Source of the DNA: Acanthosepion esculentum
Taxonomy: Eukaryota > Mollusca > Cephalopoda > Sepiida > Sepiidae
Assembly (NCBI GenBank): GCA_964036315.1
Contig: OZ038507.1
Coordinates: 56,898,223-56,962,222, forward strand
Direction of reading: 5' to 3'
Length of the DNA stretch: 64,000 bases
Below, in pieces: positions 41,510 to 52,230 of this stretch (the stretch's first letter is position 1; each line of letters starts with the position of its first letter). Made by a program: the position numbers and the translations under genes. Below the pieces are notes generated by a model. The model worked only from the letters and a program-made list of their open reading frames with translations, did not search any database and had not been told where the DNA came from.

Positions 41510-43405
41510 GATGGGATAAAGAGAGAGAGAGGAAAAGAGGTTAGTCTATTGTAATTTGGTCTCTCAAAAAAGGAACTCGCATGATACACGAGATACATGA
41601 TAAAAGCATTTTTAACTTATATAACTAGAAGATGGGATAAAGAGATAGAGGAAAAGAGGTTAGTCTATTGCAATTTAGTCTCTCCAAAAAGGAAATCGCA
41701 TGATACACGAGATACATGATAAAAGCATTTTTAACTTATTTAACTGGAAGATGGGATAAAGAGATAGAGAAAAAGAGGTTAGTCTATTGTAATTTGGTCT
41801 CTCAAAAAAGGAACTCGCATGATACACGAGATACATGATAAAAGCATTTTTAACTTATTTAACTAGAAGATGGGATAAAGAGATAGAGGAAAAGAGGTTA
41901 GTCTATTGTAATTTGGTCTCTCAAAAAAGGAACTCGCATGATACACGAGATACATGATAAAAGCATTTTTAACTTATTTAACTAGAAGATGGGATAAAGA
42001 GATAGAGGAAAAGAGGTTAGTCTATTGGAATTTGGTCTCTCAAAAAAGGAACTCGCATGATACACGAGATACATGATAAAAGCATTTTTAACTTATTTAA
42101 CTAGAAGATGGGATAAAGAGATAGAGGAAAAGAGGTTAGTCTATTGGAATTTGGTCTCTCAAAAAAGGAACTCGCATGATACACGAGATACATGATAAAA
42201 GCATTTTTAACTTATTTAACTAGAAGATGGGATAAAGAGATAGAGGAAAAGAGGTTAGTCTATTGGAATTTGGTCTCTCAAAAAAGGAACTCGCATGATA
42301 CACGAGATACATGATAAAAGCATTTTTAACTTATTTAACTAGAAGATGGGATAAAGAGATAGAGGAAAAGAGGTTAGTCTATTGGAATTTGGTCTCTCAA
42401 AAAAGGAACTCGCATGATACACGAGATACATGATAAAAGCATTTTTAACTTATTTAACTAGAAGATGGGATAAAGAGATAGAGGAAAAGAGGTTAGTCTA
42501 TTGGAATTTGGTCTCTCAAAAAAGGAACTCGCATGATACACGAGATACATGATAAAAGCATTTTTAACTTATTTAACTAGAAGATGGGATAAAGAGATAG
42601 AGGAAAAGAGGTTAGTCTATTGGAATTTGGTCTCTCAAAAAAGGAACTCGCATGATACACGAGATACATGATAAAAGCATTTTTAACTTATTTAACTAGA
42701 AGATGGGATAAAGAGATAGAGGAAAAGAGGTTAGTCTATTGTAATTTGGTCTCTCAAAAAAGGAACTCGCATGATACACGAGATACATGATAAAAGCATT
42801 TTTAACTTATTTAACTAGAAGATGGGATAAAGAGATAGAGGAAAAGAGGTTAGTCTATTGTAATTTGGTCTCTCAAAAAAGGAACTCGCATGATACACGA
42901 GATACATGATAAAAGCATTTTTAACTTATTTAACTAGAAGATGGGATAAAGAGATAGAGGAAAAGAGGTTAGTCTATTGGAATTTGGTCTCTCAAAAAAG
43001 GAACTCGCATGATACACGAGATACATGATAAAAGCATTTTTAACTTATTTAACTAGAAGATGGGATAAAGAGATAGAGGAAAAGAGGTTAGTCTATTGTA
43101 ATTTGGTCTCTCAAAAAAGAAACTCGCATGATACACGAGATACATGATAAAAGCATTTTTAACTTATTTAACTAGAAGATGGGATAAAGAGATAGAGGAA
43201 AAGAGGTTAGTCTATTGTAATTTGGTCTCTCAAAAAAGAAACTCGCATGATACACGAGATACATGATAAAAGCATTTTTAACTTATTTAACTGGAAGATG
43301 GGATAAAGAGATAGAGAAAAAGAGGTTAGTCTATTGTAATTTGGTCTCTCAAAAAAGGAACTCAAATAATAGACGAGATACATGATGATAAAATCATTTT
43401 TTATG
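41510..43405. repeat. 119 bp minisatellite, 16 units
   Basis: Units begin GATGGGATAAAGAGATAGAG; starts are at 41510 (a 121-base first unit) and then every 119 bases from 41631 to 43297. Units are almost identical. Fixed variants include TTGTAATTTGG versus TTGGAATTTGG, a CTGGAAG start with AGAGAAAAAGAGG in the units at 41750 and 43297, and AAAAAAGAAACTC in two late units. Every unit ends in CATTTTTAACTTATTTAACT. There is no open frame across units. Confidence 0.98.
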
Positions 43406-44980
43406 AGTGAAAACTTTTGGGTACCACGATACGCGCGATCGCGATATACGGTAGGTAGAAATTAAAAGATTTAAAATTGATATTTTTTTATTTCGTGGAA
43501 GCAGGCGTTAAACACATGTGAATATTATTGGTTACTCTATCTTCACTTTCCGTCTTTCTTTCTTTATTTATCTATTTATTTTTCTTACTACAACTAAACA
43601 GCATCTTGAATACGTTTTATTCGTTTTTCCTCACAGTCAAAAGGGAAGAGTCTATAGTGGGTTATGAGTTATAGTGAAGTGTATGAGTGTTTAAACAGAT
43701 TAGTTTGATTTGGTCTTGTTTGTTAGATAGGCAACCATAAGAGGGGTATAAAACAAGAAAATCAAATTGTAAAGTGAAACAACATATTTATATACATATA
43801 AATCAATTAAGGTATCTACAAATAAAATTAATGCATTTTGGTTGATACGTCGCCAAAATGATCGTAGTAGTTCTTGCAAGAATGAATTTATGTGTACGTA
43901 GGCAGGAACGTATGTGTGGATGTATGTATGTATGAGCGTTATCGTAGGGTTGGAATGTCTTTCAAGTAATCGCTCAGTCTTAAAATGTTCCGTTCGTTTA
44001 TAAGTATAAAAGAGGTGAGGAAGAATGGTAGAGATAATAATAACGCTCGCTTGACGTTTTTCAAGGGACGTGTTAATACGCTTGTCTCCTTCTCTCTGGT
44101 GACATGCGAACTTGCCCGTCTTTTATTTTGTTTGTGGGGTTTGAAAAGGTCATTTGGAAATTCACTCCCGGATATGATTCGGGCCTTTCCATTGAACGAC
44201 GAACAAACTTCGCGTCGGCTCGCGAAAAGGTCCGTAAAAGAATTTGTGTCTGAGAATTGAAGATTATTTGAATTTTGTTTTTAAATGTTTCCTAGTTTTC
44301 TATTGGCCGAATAATTTTCGCATCAATGTGTTAAATTTCACGAGTTTTGTTTTGGATTCGCTTTTGTGTGTGTGTTAAGCAAAGTTTGTAAATTCGAGTA
44401 TTTTTAATCAATGAGTCAGTGCTCAGCATTTGAATTTTAATTCTAGATCTTGTTTTGTTCACTACAAGTCCATTATTTTGAGGTAATGACAGGACCTAAC
44501 GTACGCGATAACTATCTATATAAGGAAAGAAGAAGCAAGCGTAATTATAATATGATAGTTCAAGTCCAATGTATTTCTGTGGTGTTCTTAACTAGGAAAT
44601 TGTGATGGTTGTTGTGGGCGGTGCTACGGTTCAGCCGGTTTCTCCAGATCTGTCCCCGAAATCGCGCCTTTCTCTCTCATAAAAATGTTCAAACTTAAGT
44701 TATGAATATGTTTCTCTGTCATCAAAGGAAATTTACAGACTGTAAGAAGGAACGATTACTACCGAACTAATTCTTGGAAAAGTTAATTAGAACTTGAGAA
44801 TTTCGAAACAAGATTTGGTTATATATTTCATTTTTTGTTTTGCAACAGAAATTTAATTTTCGTTAAGCAATCATTTTTTAATTATTGTGACAAGACTAAT
44901 ATTACTAAAAATAATAATATGGAAAAAGCATCGTCGAAGAAAAATAATAATGCTATTAATACCAATAATTAAAATATTAA
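43406..44980. other. no gene recognised
   Basis: About 1.6 kb of AT-rich DNA. A 91-codon plus-strand frame at 43985-44260 has no recognised motif, signal peptide or conserved residues. It is not extended by an obvious neighbouring exon. Confidence 0.4.
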
Positions 44981-44994
44981 GAAATGAGAAAGAA

Positions 44995-45585
44995 TGAAAC
45001 CCACCATTCTTTTCTCTTCTTCCTTTCGTTCAATCTTTCTCCTACATTATTTTCTTTTTTCTTCTCATCTAAATTCTTTCATCTTCCTTTCCGTCTTACT
45101 TTCTTATTTTCTCCTGATCTATGTTCTTTCTTTATTCTTTCTTTCATTCTTTCCCTTTTCTTTCTTTATTTCCTTTCTATCATTCTTTCCTTCCTTTCTT
45201 TTTTTTTCGCATCTACAGTCTTTGTCTTTCTTTCTTTCTTTATTTCTTTCTTTCTTTCTTGTCATCTACGTCCTTTCTTTCTTATTTTCTTTTTTTCTTT
45301 CTTTGTTCTCATCTACATTGGTTCATTTGTTTTTTCTGTTCTTCCTTTCTTTCTTATTTTCTTTCTTTCTTTCTGTCTTTCTTTCTTGTATACTCTTTTT
45401 TTTCAAAAAACCTTCTTCCTGTCTCCTCTTCATCTGCATTCTTTCCAATTCTTTCTTTCTTTCTTTCTTTCTTGTTTTTATTCTCTTTTTTTTCTTTTTC
45501 AGAAATATTCTTTCTGTTCATCTTCCTTCACATCTGCATTCATTTATGTTCCTGCTTCCTTTCTTTCTTTCTTTCTTTCTACAGA
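44995..45585. repeat. polypyrimidine tract, 0.6 kb
   Basis: Same style of text as 38985-40310, including CATCTACAGTCTTTG, CATCTACATTGGTTCATTTG and CATCTGCATTC phrases between CTTT runs, and likewise followed at once by an RTE tail. Confidence 0.85.
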
Positions 45586-45589
45586 GAAG

Positions 45590-45985
45590 ACGGCAGCGAA
45601 TGCTGGACAATCTCCTCAAAGATCTTCAAAGTGACTTGCAGCAACAGAAATGTGGTTCTACAGAAGGATGCTGAGGTTACCATGGACCAAACATGAAGTT
45701 CTATAGACAAAGATAACAAAAATATACTCATGCTTAACATCAGGAAGAGGCAGTTGAAACTTTAGGGGCACGTGATGAGAAAAGAGGGCTTGGAAAACCT
45801 GATACCCACAGAACAGATTGAAAGAAAGAGGGACGGAGGAAAATAGCGCGTAACATACTTGATGCGCTTGAGCAAATGGATGGTGGAAGAGGGTTTGGGT
45901 GAAATAACAAAAAGATAATTTATTAAGAGCTCCAAGAGGCAGGAAGATGTGAAGGACCATGATTGTCCACACCCTGACGCGATAC
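45590..45985 (+). pseudogene. RTE-type LINE C-terminal tail
   Basis: Plus strand: CSTEGC/MWFYRRM-type start (CAGAAATGTGGTTCTACAG), then RQLKL, the LGH-to-MRK region, LENLIPTEQIERKRDGG, and an end corresponding to the CATGATTGTCCACACC terminus of other copies. It has many frame breaks. It follows the polypyrimidine tract exactly as at 40330. Confidence 0.75.
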
Positions 45986-45989
45986 ATAC

Positions 45990-46310
45990 CATATGGGGCA
46001 GCAATATTCAAAGTATGGAAGAATGGTAGATTTATAGATATGTAAGAGAGATTCTGGAGAGAAAAATTGTCTAGCATGACACAGTAAACCAGCTTTCTTA
46101 GCAGCAGACTTTACACTTTCCATTTCATGTCAGCCGAGAATGTAAGCCAGAGAAGGTGCAACGAGTCACTCTCATGGTGGTTAGCATCAGCCATGCCTAT
46201 GGAAGCCAGAAAGTGATCTCTCAGATGATTACTAGAGAGATGTTTCGTTTTTGGAGGCTTAAAATTAAGAAGCCATTCCTTGCAGCAGTACATTAACATC
46301 AAAGTTTCAC
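45990..46310 (-). pseudogene. LINE B RT segment upstream of the tail
   Basis: Minus strand: WLLNFKPPKTKHLS, HLRDHFLASIGMADAN, ESDSLHLLWLTFSADMKWK, then SAAKKAGLLCHARQFFSPES, LLHIYKSTILPYFEYCCPIW. These are the post-palm blocks of jockey/CR1-type RTs (W..N..KT......, L.LLG...., AK...G.L...R.F..P..L..IY...I.P..EYC..IW). It is the only place in the window where this part of LINE B is well preserved. Confidence 0.8.
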
Positions 46311-46379
46311 TGAAGGGTCCAAGTGTTGTAAATAAGACGTTAAAGAACTACCGTAGGCAAATTAACTACTACGTCGTCA

Positions 46380-46620
46380 CGATCATAAATGACGCAGGAA
46401 TACAAGCCCACTGGAAGACCTTATAGACACCGCCAAAAAGAGAAAGTTGAAATGGTATAGTCATGTCATAAGAGCCACCAAATTTCCAATGCCATCCTAC
46501 AAGGTTCCACTTTAGGCAAAAGAATAAGAGACAGGCAGTGGAGAAAAAATGACTAAAATGGTTTCTGAAGTTAACGACCAGAGTGGATGGTTTCCCCGAT
46601 GCAAAAATTGAGTACGTGGT
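46380..46620 (+). pseudogene. third LINE tail type (KLKWYGHV...GKRIRDRQ)
   Basis: Plus strand: KLKWYSHVI, ATKFPM, LQGSTLGKRIRDRQWRKND, with the order KW.GH..R...L...IL.G...GKR.RGRQ of jockey-type RT tails, different from LINE B and from the RTE copies. Its 3' UTR leads into the compound (TTG)n(ATG)n repeat at 46898. Confidence 0.6.
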
Positions 46621-46925
46621 GTTGACATGACATTGCTGGGCGGAGAGCTTCCTTGACAACGGGAGCGGAACGTCCCCACTTCCCCGATTGAATCAGCGGA
46701 CAGGTGACCGTGACCAAGGAGATCCTTCAGGTCGGAGGACATCAGCTGCTGTCTGACCCAGAGAGCGATGGGTTCCGCCAGGTCGACTTTGCCGAAGATA
46801 TTTTATTACCTACTGAGACATATGGAGGGATCTGGTCAGGCGCTTAACTGCGCAGTGACCCTCCGACCACGCCCGGTCGTGGGACTGATGAGGGCTGTTG
46901 TTAATGTTGTTGTTGTTGTTGTTGT

Positions 46926-46986
<61 letters not shown>

Positions 46987-47520
46987 AATATTAAAATTCA
47001 TTGTAATTTGGAAATACTGTCGTATCAGTCAATCCAGGCCAGGGGACCGGATCCAGTCATTGTGAACAAATAAAGCGAAACTGAAATGCCGGATGAATAT
47101 AGATTGTTTTAAAATGTTTTGAAATAAGGTGACAGTTGTACCCATATTTAATGGAGCACTTTAAACGGATTTGCAAAAAAAAAGTCTGAGAGAACTGGAA
47201 ATGCGAGGAAGAATTTTTTTTCCAGCCGGAATCTATCTTACATATTTTAGGATCTAACATTCGTCCATGCATTGAATATTTGTGCCACATCTGGTTTGGT
47301 GCCATCCTGGGTTAGACGATCAACTACATCCGACAGCAAGGCCACTGATCAGGAGGTTTTGATGAGCCTGGAACCACCTCTTAATTGCTGTCCAACCTGA
47401 CACGGGTTGGTAGCCCCTGTTAGGGTCCCAGCTATGGGCAAATAGCTAACCCCCAAACTGAGGTCAAAACGTGTAAAAATAGGTTTTGATACCAGCAATG
47501 CATGTTTGTAAAAAAATTAT
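46600..47520 (+). repeat. inverted duplication, left arm
   Basis: Contains, left to right: LINE 3' UTR text (GTGTTGACATGACATTGCTG, GACCCTCCGACCACGCCCGG), the compound microsatellite, a segment with AAGGTGACAGTTGTACCC, a LINE B scrap (NIRPCIEYLCHIW), and family A text. The same order occurs reversed at 49720-50590. Confidence 0.8.
46898..46981. repeat. (TTG)n(ATG)n compound microsatellite, left arm
   Basis: TGT run switching to GAT/ATG, embedded in LINE 3' UTR text. Equivalent compound repeats lie at 47545-47626 and (reversed) 50259-50334, with a short GAT-only version near 47885. Confidence 0.95.
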
Positions 47521-47529
47521 TACCAACAA

Positions 47530-47570
47530 TAATGACTGATGAGGGTTGTTGTTGTTGTTGTTGTTGTTGT

Positions 47571-47628
<58 letters not shown>

Positions 47629-47905
47629 ATACAAAAAATAAAATTCCTTGTGATTTGGAGGTTCAGTCCTATTGACCAATCCAGACCAGGAGAAAGAATC
47701 CCGCCATTATGAGTCAAGAAAGCAGAACTGAAAAGTTGGATGAATATAGGGATATACTTAAGAAATTGAAGAAAAAATGTTTTGGAACAGAAAGTTGACA
47801 GTAGCACCTATATTTAAGGGAGCACTTTAAAGAGAACTGGTCAGGTGCTGACCTGCGACGCGACTTTACGACCACGACTGGTCACGATGATGAGGATGAT
47901 GATGA
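47530..47905 (+). repeat. second copy of the LINE UTR module with compound microsatellite
   Basis: AATGACTGATGAGGGTTG, the TTG/ATG run (47545-47626), AATTCCTTGTGATTTGGAGG, AAATGTTTTGGAACAG, GCACCTATATTTAAGGGAGCAC parallels 46880-47165 with more divergence. A third start (AACTGGTCAGGTGCTGACC, GACCACGACTGGTC, short GAT run) follows at 47835-47905, so modules are arranged head to tail. Confidence 0.7.
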
Positions 47906-48525
47906 AACAAAATGTATTTTAGACTTAGTGGACAAAGACCAACTGTCTTTAAGCTTTTTTGTCTTCTTCTGCTATATCATTGCAAACAGTTACTTTACTC
48001 ACGACCGCCCGATTCTCCGCGTGATGGTCGGGAGATGGCGGGAGGTGAAAGGGCTGTAAGCATGACCGGTTGGCAATAATCACTGGAACCGAAAGACACA
48101 ATAACGTCACCTTGCTCCCCGGGGAAGACTTCCCTGTGTTTCAGGGCGAATTAGATGGAGGAACCCAACGGCAGCATAAATCTGCAATTCCATCTTGACA
48201 AGTGACAGCCTGCTCACCATTTCTGGCGATGAAAAGGAAAATAATGACGACACAGAAAGATCCACATGCACGCCAAGGCGCCACACTGATAGTTGATTGA
48301 TGAATGAATCGATCGAATGAATTTTAAGCATTTCTGGCACACCATGAAAAATCGATGACAAAATGGTGACGGAGTAGGATATCCGGAATTGTGATGAGTT
48401 TGCCGTTTGGAGACTTGATTTACGGAAGAGTGAATAACGTGTCGAAATAGCGGCTTTTCTTTAACACATGAAAGTGTTATTGGATCTTTCTTTGTTTCTT
48501 TGTTTATTTCTTTCTTTCTGTCTCT
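47906..48525. other. no gene recognised
   Basis: Mixed-composition DNA, including a relatively GC-rich stretch near 48000-48180. No coding similarity found on either strand. Confidence 0.4.
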
Positions 48526-48527
48526 CA

Positions 48528-48670
48528 TTTTCTCACTGAAACCAACTTGCGTCTCTGATGTGTCTTTTCTGTCTTTCCACGCGATCAAAATGGAATAGTC
48601 CGTTATTTATGAGACATCGGCAGAAGACATGAAAGACGTCTATCTTCCCTCCTTCCTTCCTTTCTTTTTG

Positions 48671-48705
<35 letters not shown>

Positions 48706-48815
48706 TTGCTCACTGAAACCAAGTAGTGTCTCTGATATTTCTTTTTTGTCTTTCGACGCGATCCAAACGGAAGAGTCCGTTATTTATGAGGTATTGGCAG
48801 AACGCAACGATCGTG
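48528..48815. repeat. direct duplication separated by (CTTT)n
   Basis: CACTGAAACCAA, GTCTCTGAT, GTCTTTC.ACGCGATC, and GTCCGTTATTTATGAG occur at 48533-48630 and again at 48710-48805, with a CTTT run (48674-48705) between. About 100 bases per copy at roughly 85-90% identity by eye. Confidence 0.8.
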
Positions 48816-48859
48816 CGAACAAAGTGAGGGGCAGGTACAATTACCATCGGGTCATTTCA

Positions 48860-49350
48860 ACCCAAGCAAGGCAATAAAGCCACTAAGACACAAGCAGTTA
48901 CTGACCGCGAAAGAATAAGAAAAAGAAAACATTAGTAAGGAGCGAGAAAAATAAAAGAACAAGAATTAAGACAGAAGATAACGATTAACATTGCATTTAA
49001 ATTTTTGAAGATCAAACTTCACTGGAAAGCAAGAAGCCGGAAGAGAGTTCCACAACCGAGAAGTGCGGGAGAAGAAGCTGTTAACATAGAACTTACGGTT
49101 GCATCTCGCCATTTCAACTGTAAAAGGATGTGACCTTGTTGCTAACCTACTTAAATTCATAAAGTGTAAGTACCGTAGAGTAAAGTTGATCGGAACAATT
49201 ACCATGAAAATATTTATAGAAAAGCCACAGGGAAGCTAATTTATGGAGGCGGGAAAGTGACTGAAGTCGAGATGCCAGGTTAGGACTAATAACATTGCAG
49301 ATTCTTCTTTGCATTTTATCAAGAATCTTTAAATATATAACAGGAGCACC
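48860..49350 (-). pseudogene. LINE B tail, minus copy, split by family A
   Basis: Minus strand: LHFMNLSRLATRSHPFTVEM, CNRKFYVNSFFSRTSRLWN, SLPASCFPVKFDLQKFKCNV and NRYLLS, one of the clearest copies of the LINE B terminus. Upstream blocks (IYLKILDKMQRRICNVISPN) reach 49350. There a family A element interrupts, and the LINE resumes at 49945 (IRPCIEY-like remnant). Confidence 0.82.
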
Positions 49351-49351
49351 A

Positions 49352-49944
49352 GACCAGGTTTGGTATGATTTGGTTTCTTTTACGGCATATCAACATCCCA
49401 ATGGGTTATTTAATGCCGACAAGATTTTTATTGCTGGTAATATTTTTATAATTTAACATAATATTATTTTTGGTTTTAAGTCAAATACGGCGCCTTTCGT
49501 AAGGATGTTCATCTTTACATGAAGAAACTGATTTGATCCTTTAGCTGTTTGATTTGGTTTGATTTGTTTTACGGTATATCAACACCTCAATGGGTTATTT
49601 AATGACAAGATTTATATTGCTGGTAATATTTTTTCAAAATGTATTTCTGGTAATATTTCTGTTTTTCAAAAATGTATTGCTGGTAATATGTTTCCAAAAA
49701 AAAATATTGCTAGTTATAATTTTTTACAAAAATGAATTGCTGGTATTAAAGCCTATTTTTACACGTTTTGACCTCAGTTTGGGGGTTAACTATTTGCTCA
49801 TAGCTGGGACCCTAACAGGTGCTACCACCCTGGGTCAGGGTGGACCCTGGAACACTGGCAATTAAGAGGTGGTTCCACGCTCCTCAGAACCTCCTGATCA
49901 GAGGCCTTGCTGCCGGATGTACTTTATCGTCTTACCCAAGACGG
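49352..49944 (-). mobile_element. family A element, nearly full length, with target duplication
   Basis: Inserted in a LINE B copy. The bases CACCAGACCA occur at the left (49350) and right (49947) boundaries, a 10-11 base target duplication. Minus strand starts GTCTTGGGTAAGACGATAAA and ends in ATATGCCGTAAAAGAAACCAAATC, a CCAAA-like tail. Its length is about 590 bases. No protein and no convincing tRNA-type promoter were seen, so it is called SINE-like or the 3' end of an unknown LINE. Confidence 0.75.
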
Positions 49945-50255
49945 CACCAGACCAGATTTTGCACAATGCATAGACAAATGTTATATTATAATATATGAAA
50001 GTTAGATTCTGGTTGGAAAAAAATTCTTCATCAGATTTCCGGCTGTCTCAGACATTTTTTGCAAATCCGTTTAAAGTGCTCCATTAAATATGGGTACAAC
50101 TGTCACCTTATTTCAAAACATTTTAAAACAATCTATATTTATCCAGCGTTTCAATTTCGCTTTGTTTGTTCACAATGCCTGGATCCGGTCCCCTGGCTTG
50201 GATTGACTGACACGACTGAATTTCCAATTTACTAAGAATTTTAATTTTTCTGTTT

Positions 50256-50334
<79 letters not shown>

Positions 50335-50590
50335 GCCCTCATCAGTCCCACGACCGGGCGTGGTCGGAGGGTCATTACTCAGTTAAGCACCTGATCAGAT
50401 CCCTCCATATGTCTTCGGGGCCCATCGCTCTCCTTGTCAGACCACAGACGATGTCCTCCGACCTGCAGGCTCTCCTTGATCACGGACTCGTGGTCACTGA
50501 TTCAATCCGGGAGAAGGACCCTCCGCTCTCGGTGTTAAGGAAGCTCTCCGCACAGCAATGCCATGTCAACACCACGTACACATAAAACAT
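49720..50590 (-). repeat. inverted duplication, right arm
   Basis: Reverse-oriented counterpart of 46600-47520. Shared landmarks: TGGGTACAACTGTCACCTTA, GCAAATCCGTTTAAAGTGC, GATCCGGTCCCCTGG, the compound microsatellite (50259-50334), CACGACCGGGCGTGGTCGG, and AATGCCATGTCAACACCACG. Divergence is moderate, so the duplication is not recent. Confidence 0.8.
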
Positions 50591-50594
50591 TCAC

Positions 50595-51180
50595 ATATCT
50601 GGGTATGGTCGAAGGATCGCTGCGCAGTTCACCAACTGGCCAGGTCCCTGCACATGTCTCGGTAAATAATTATTCATGCGTACGATGTCTTTGGAAAACT
50701 ATACCTGGAGGTGCTCAGTCCTTTCCAGGTCAGACCACAGTCGATGTCCTCCGACTTGAAGGTTTGTCTTTGTCACGTACACGTGGACGTTGATTCTACC
50801 AGAGTGAAACCTCCGCCCTGGTCATTAACTTCTGTTTTGGAAGTCCTCCACTCAGCGATGCCGTGTCACCTCCGACCTGTATATAAATGTTATTCTAAGG
50901 CATCTTAAATCATTTGCCCACATTAACAAAACTGCAGCCGTTTGCACTGTTATCAGTGAGTCGTGCTTTCTATCTAGTTATGTCATTTTCTGTTTTCGTT
51001 CTGAGTTGCTGGTATCTTTATGAGTAATCGAATTAAGTTTCGGTTCTGCAATTATGTCGTTGCTGTATCTATGCAGAAAACTGAAAGTGCAATAGAACTA
51101 CGAAAAAAGATTTTTAAAAGCTAAGTTAGGTATTAAGAAGCAAGGAAATCAAAAACAAAAACAAATAGTGCTGAAATGTT
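50595..51180. other. no intact gene; LINE UTR-like text at start
   Basis: 50595-50900 continues with phrases like those in the inverted duplication (CAGACCACAGTCGATGTCCTCC, GTTGATTCTACC), so another diverged UTR module is likely. 50900-51180 shows nothing recognised. Confidence 0.4.
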
Positions 51181-51204
51181 ATGTAATATCAGTCGGGTTA
51201 TTTT

Positions 51205-51584
51205 GCAGTAATGCTGGACAATTTACTTACAGATGAAGAGGACGACGCAACAGAGGATCTACAGAAGGATACTTAGAATATCATGATCGGAGCATGTGAG
51301 CAACGAGGAAATTCGAAAGAAAACGAGGCCAAAGAGTATACTTTTGCTTAGGATAAAAGTGAGACGGTTAAAATTTCTAGGACACATAATGAGGAAAGTG
51401 GGGTTGGTGAATCTGATACTCACATGATATATTGATGGTAAAAGAAAATTTGATTGACCTGTCTTACGAACCAGCGAAAATGGATGGCAGAAAAGCCACT
51501 AGAAGAAAAATATGGGGACAAATATTAATTATAATTACAAAGGAGAGGAAGCTGTGCTTGTTAATGTCCTGAAGGGACACGGTA
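51205..51584 (+). pseudogene. RTE-type LINE C-terminal tail with (GAA)n end
   Basis: Plus strand, broken frames: RRIYRRILRIS-like start, EHVSNEEIRKKTRPKSI, LLLRIKVRRLKFLGHIMRKV, GLVNLILT, then the terminus GTCCTGAAGGGACACGGTAC followed at once by AAGAAGAAG. The terminus matches the copies ending at 40770 and 55750. The GAA repeat expands to about 600 bases here. Confidence 0.8.
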
Positions 51585-52140
51585 CAAAGAAGAAGAAGAA
51601 GAAGAAGAAGAAGAAGAAGAAGAAGAAGAAGAAACAAAGAAGAAGAAGAAGAAGAAAAAGAAGAAGAAGAAGAAGAAACAAAGAAGGAGGAGAAGAAAGA
51701 AGAAGAAGAAGAAGAAGAAGAAGAAGAAGAAGAAGAAGAAACAAAGAAGGAGGAGAAGAAAGAAGAAGAAGAAGAAGAAGAAGAAGAAGAAGAAGAAACA
51801 AAGAAGAAGAAGAAGAAGAAAAAGAAGAAGAAGAAGAAACAAAGAAGGAGGAGAAGAAGAAGAAGAAGAAGAAGAAGAAGAAGAAGAAGAAGAAGAAGAA
51901 GAAGAAGAAGAAGAAGAAGAAGAAGAAGAAGAAGAAGAAGAAGAAGAAGCAGAGTATGAATAAGGAGGAGGAGGAAGAAGCGGGGGAGAAAAGAAGAAGA
52001 AGAAGAAGAAGAAGAAGAAGAAGAAGAAGAAGAAGAAGAAGAAGAAGAAGAAGAAGAAGAAAAAACAAACAAGGAGGAGAAGAAAGAAGAAGAAGAAGAA
52101 GAAGAAGAAGAATAAGAAAATAATCAGAATAAAAAGAACA
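51585..52140. repeat. (GAA)n-dominated polypurine array, ~560 bp
   Basis: Almost pure purine on the plus strand, with recurring larger units such as AACAAAGAAGGAGGAGAAG. It begins exactly where the RTE LINE ends. The open frames of over 200 codons (Lys, Glu, Arg, Ser, Leu or Phe runs) are artefacts. Confidence 0.95.
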
Positions 52141-52187
52141 AAGCAAGAAGAAAAAAGCAGAAGTATAAGAAAAAGAAGAAAAAGAAG

Positions 52188-52229
<42 letters not shown>

Positions 52230-52230
52230 C
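52188..52230. repeat. (AAT)n microsatellite
   Basis: A short AAT run that terminates the purine-rich tract. Confidence 0.95.

Noticed and set aside
41510..43405. Possible CRISPR-like or origin-like array
   Set aside because: Units are contiguous 119-base tandem copies with no unique spacers, in clearly eukaryotic DNA. It is a minisatellite.
43985..44260. 91-codon open frame outside obvious repeats
   Set aside because: No recognisable motif, no splice-linked neighbours that I can identify, and a length expected by chance in 64 kb. Not called as a gene.
44984..45696. Several 190-226 codon hydrophobic frames
   Set aside because: Same artefact in the second polypyrimidine tract; the 3' ends run into RTE LINE sequence in unrelated frames.
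46774..46795. GCCAGGTCGACTTTGCCGAA-like phrase resembling the body of a known cephalopod SINE type
   Set aside because: Only about 20 bases match from memory and the neighbouring text belongs to a LINE 3' UTR module. Too short to assign.
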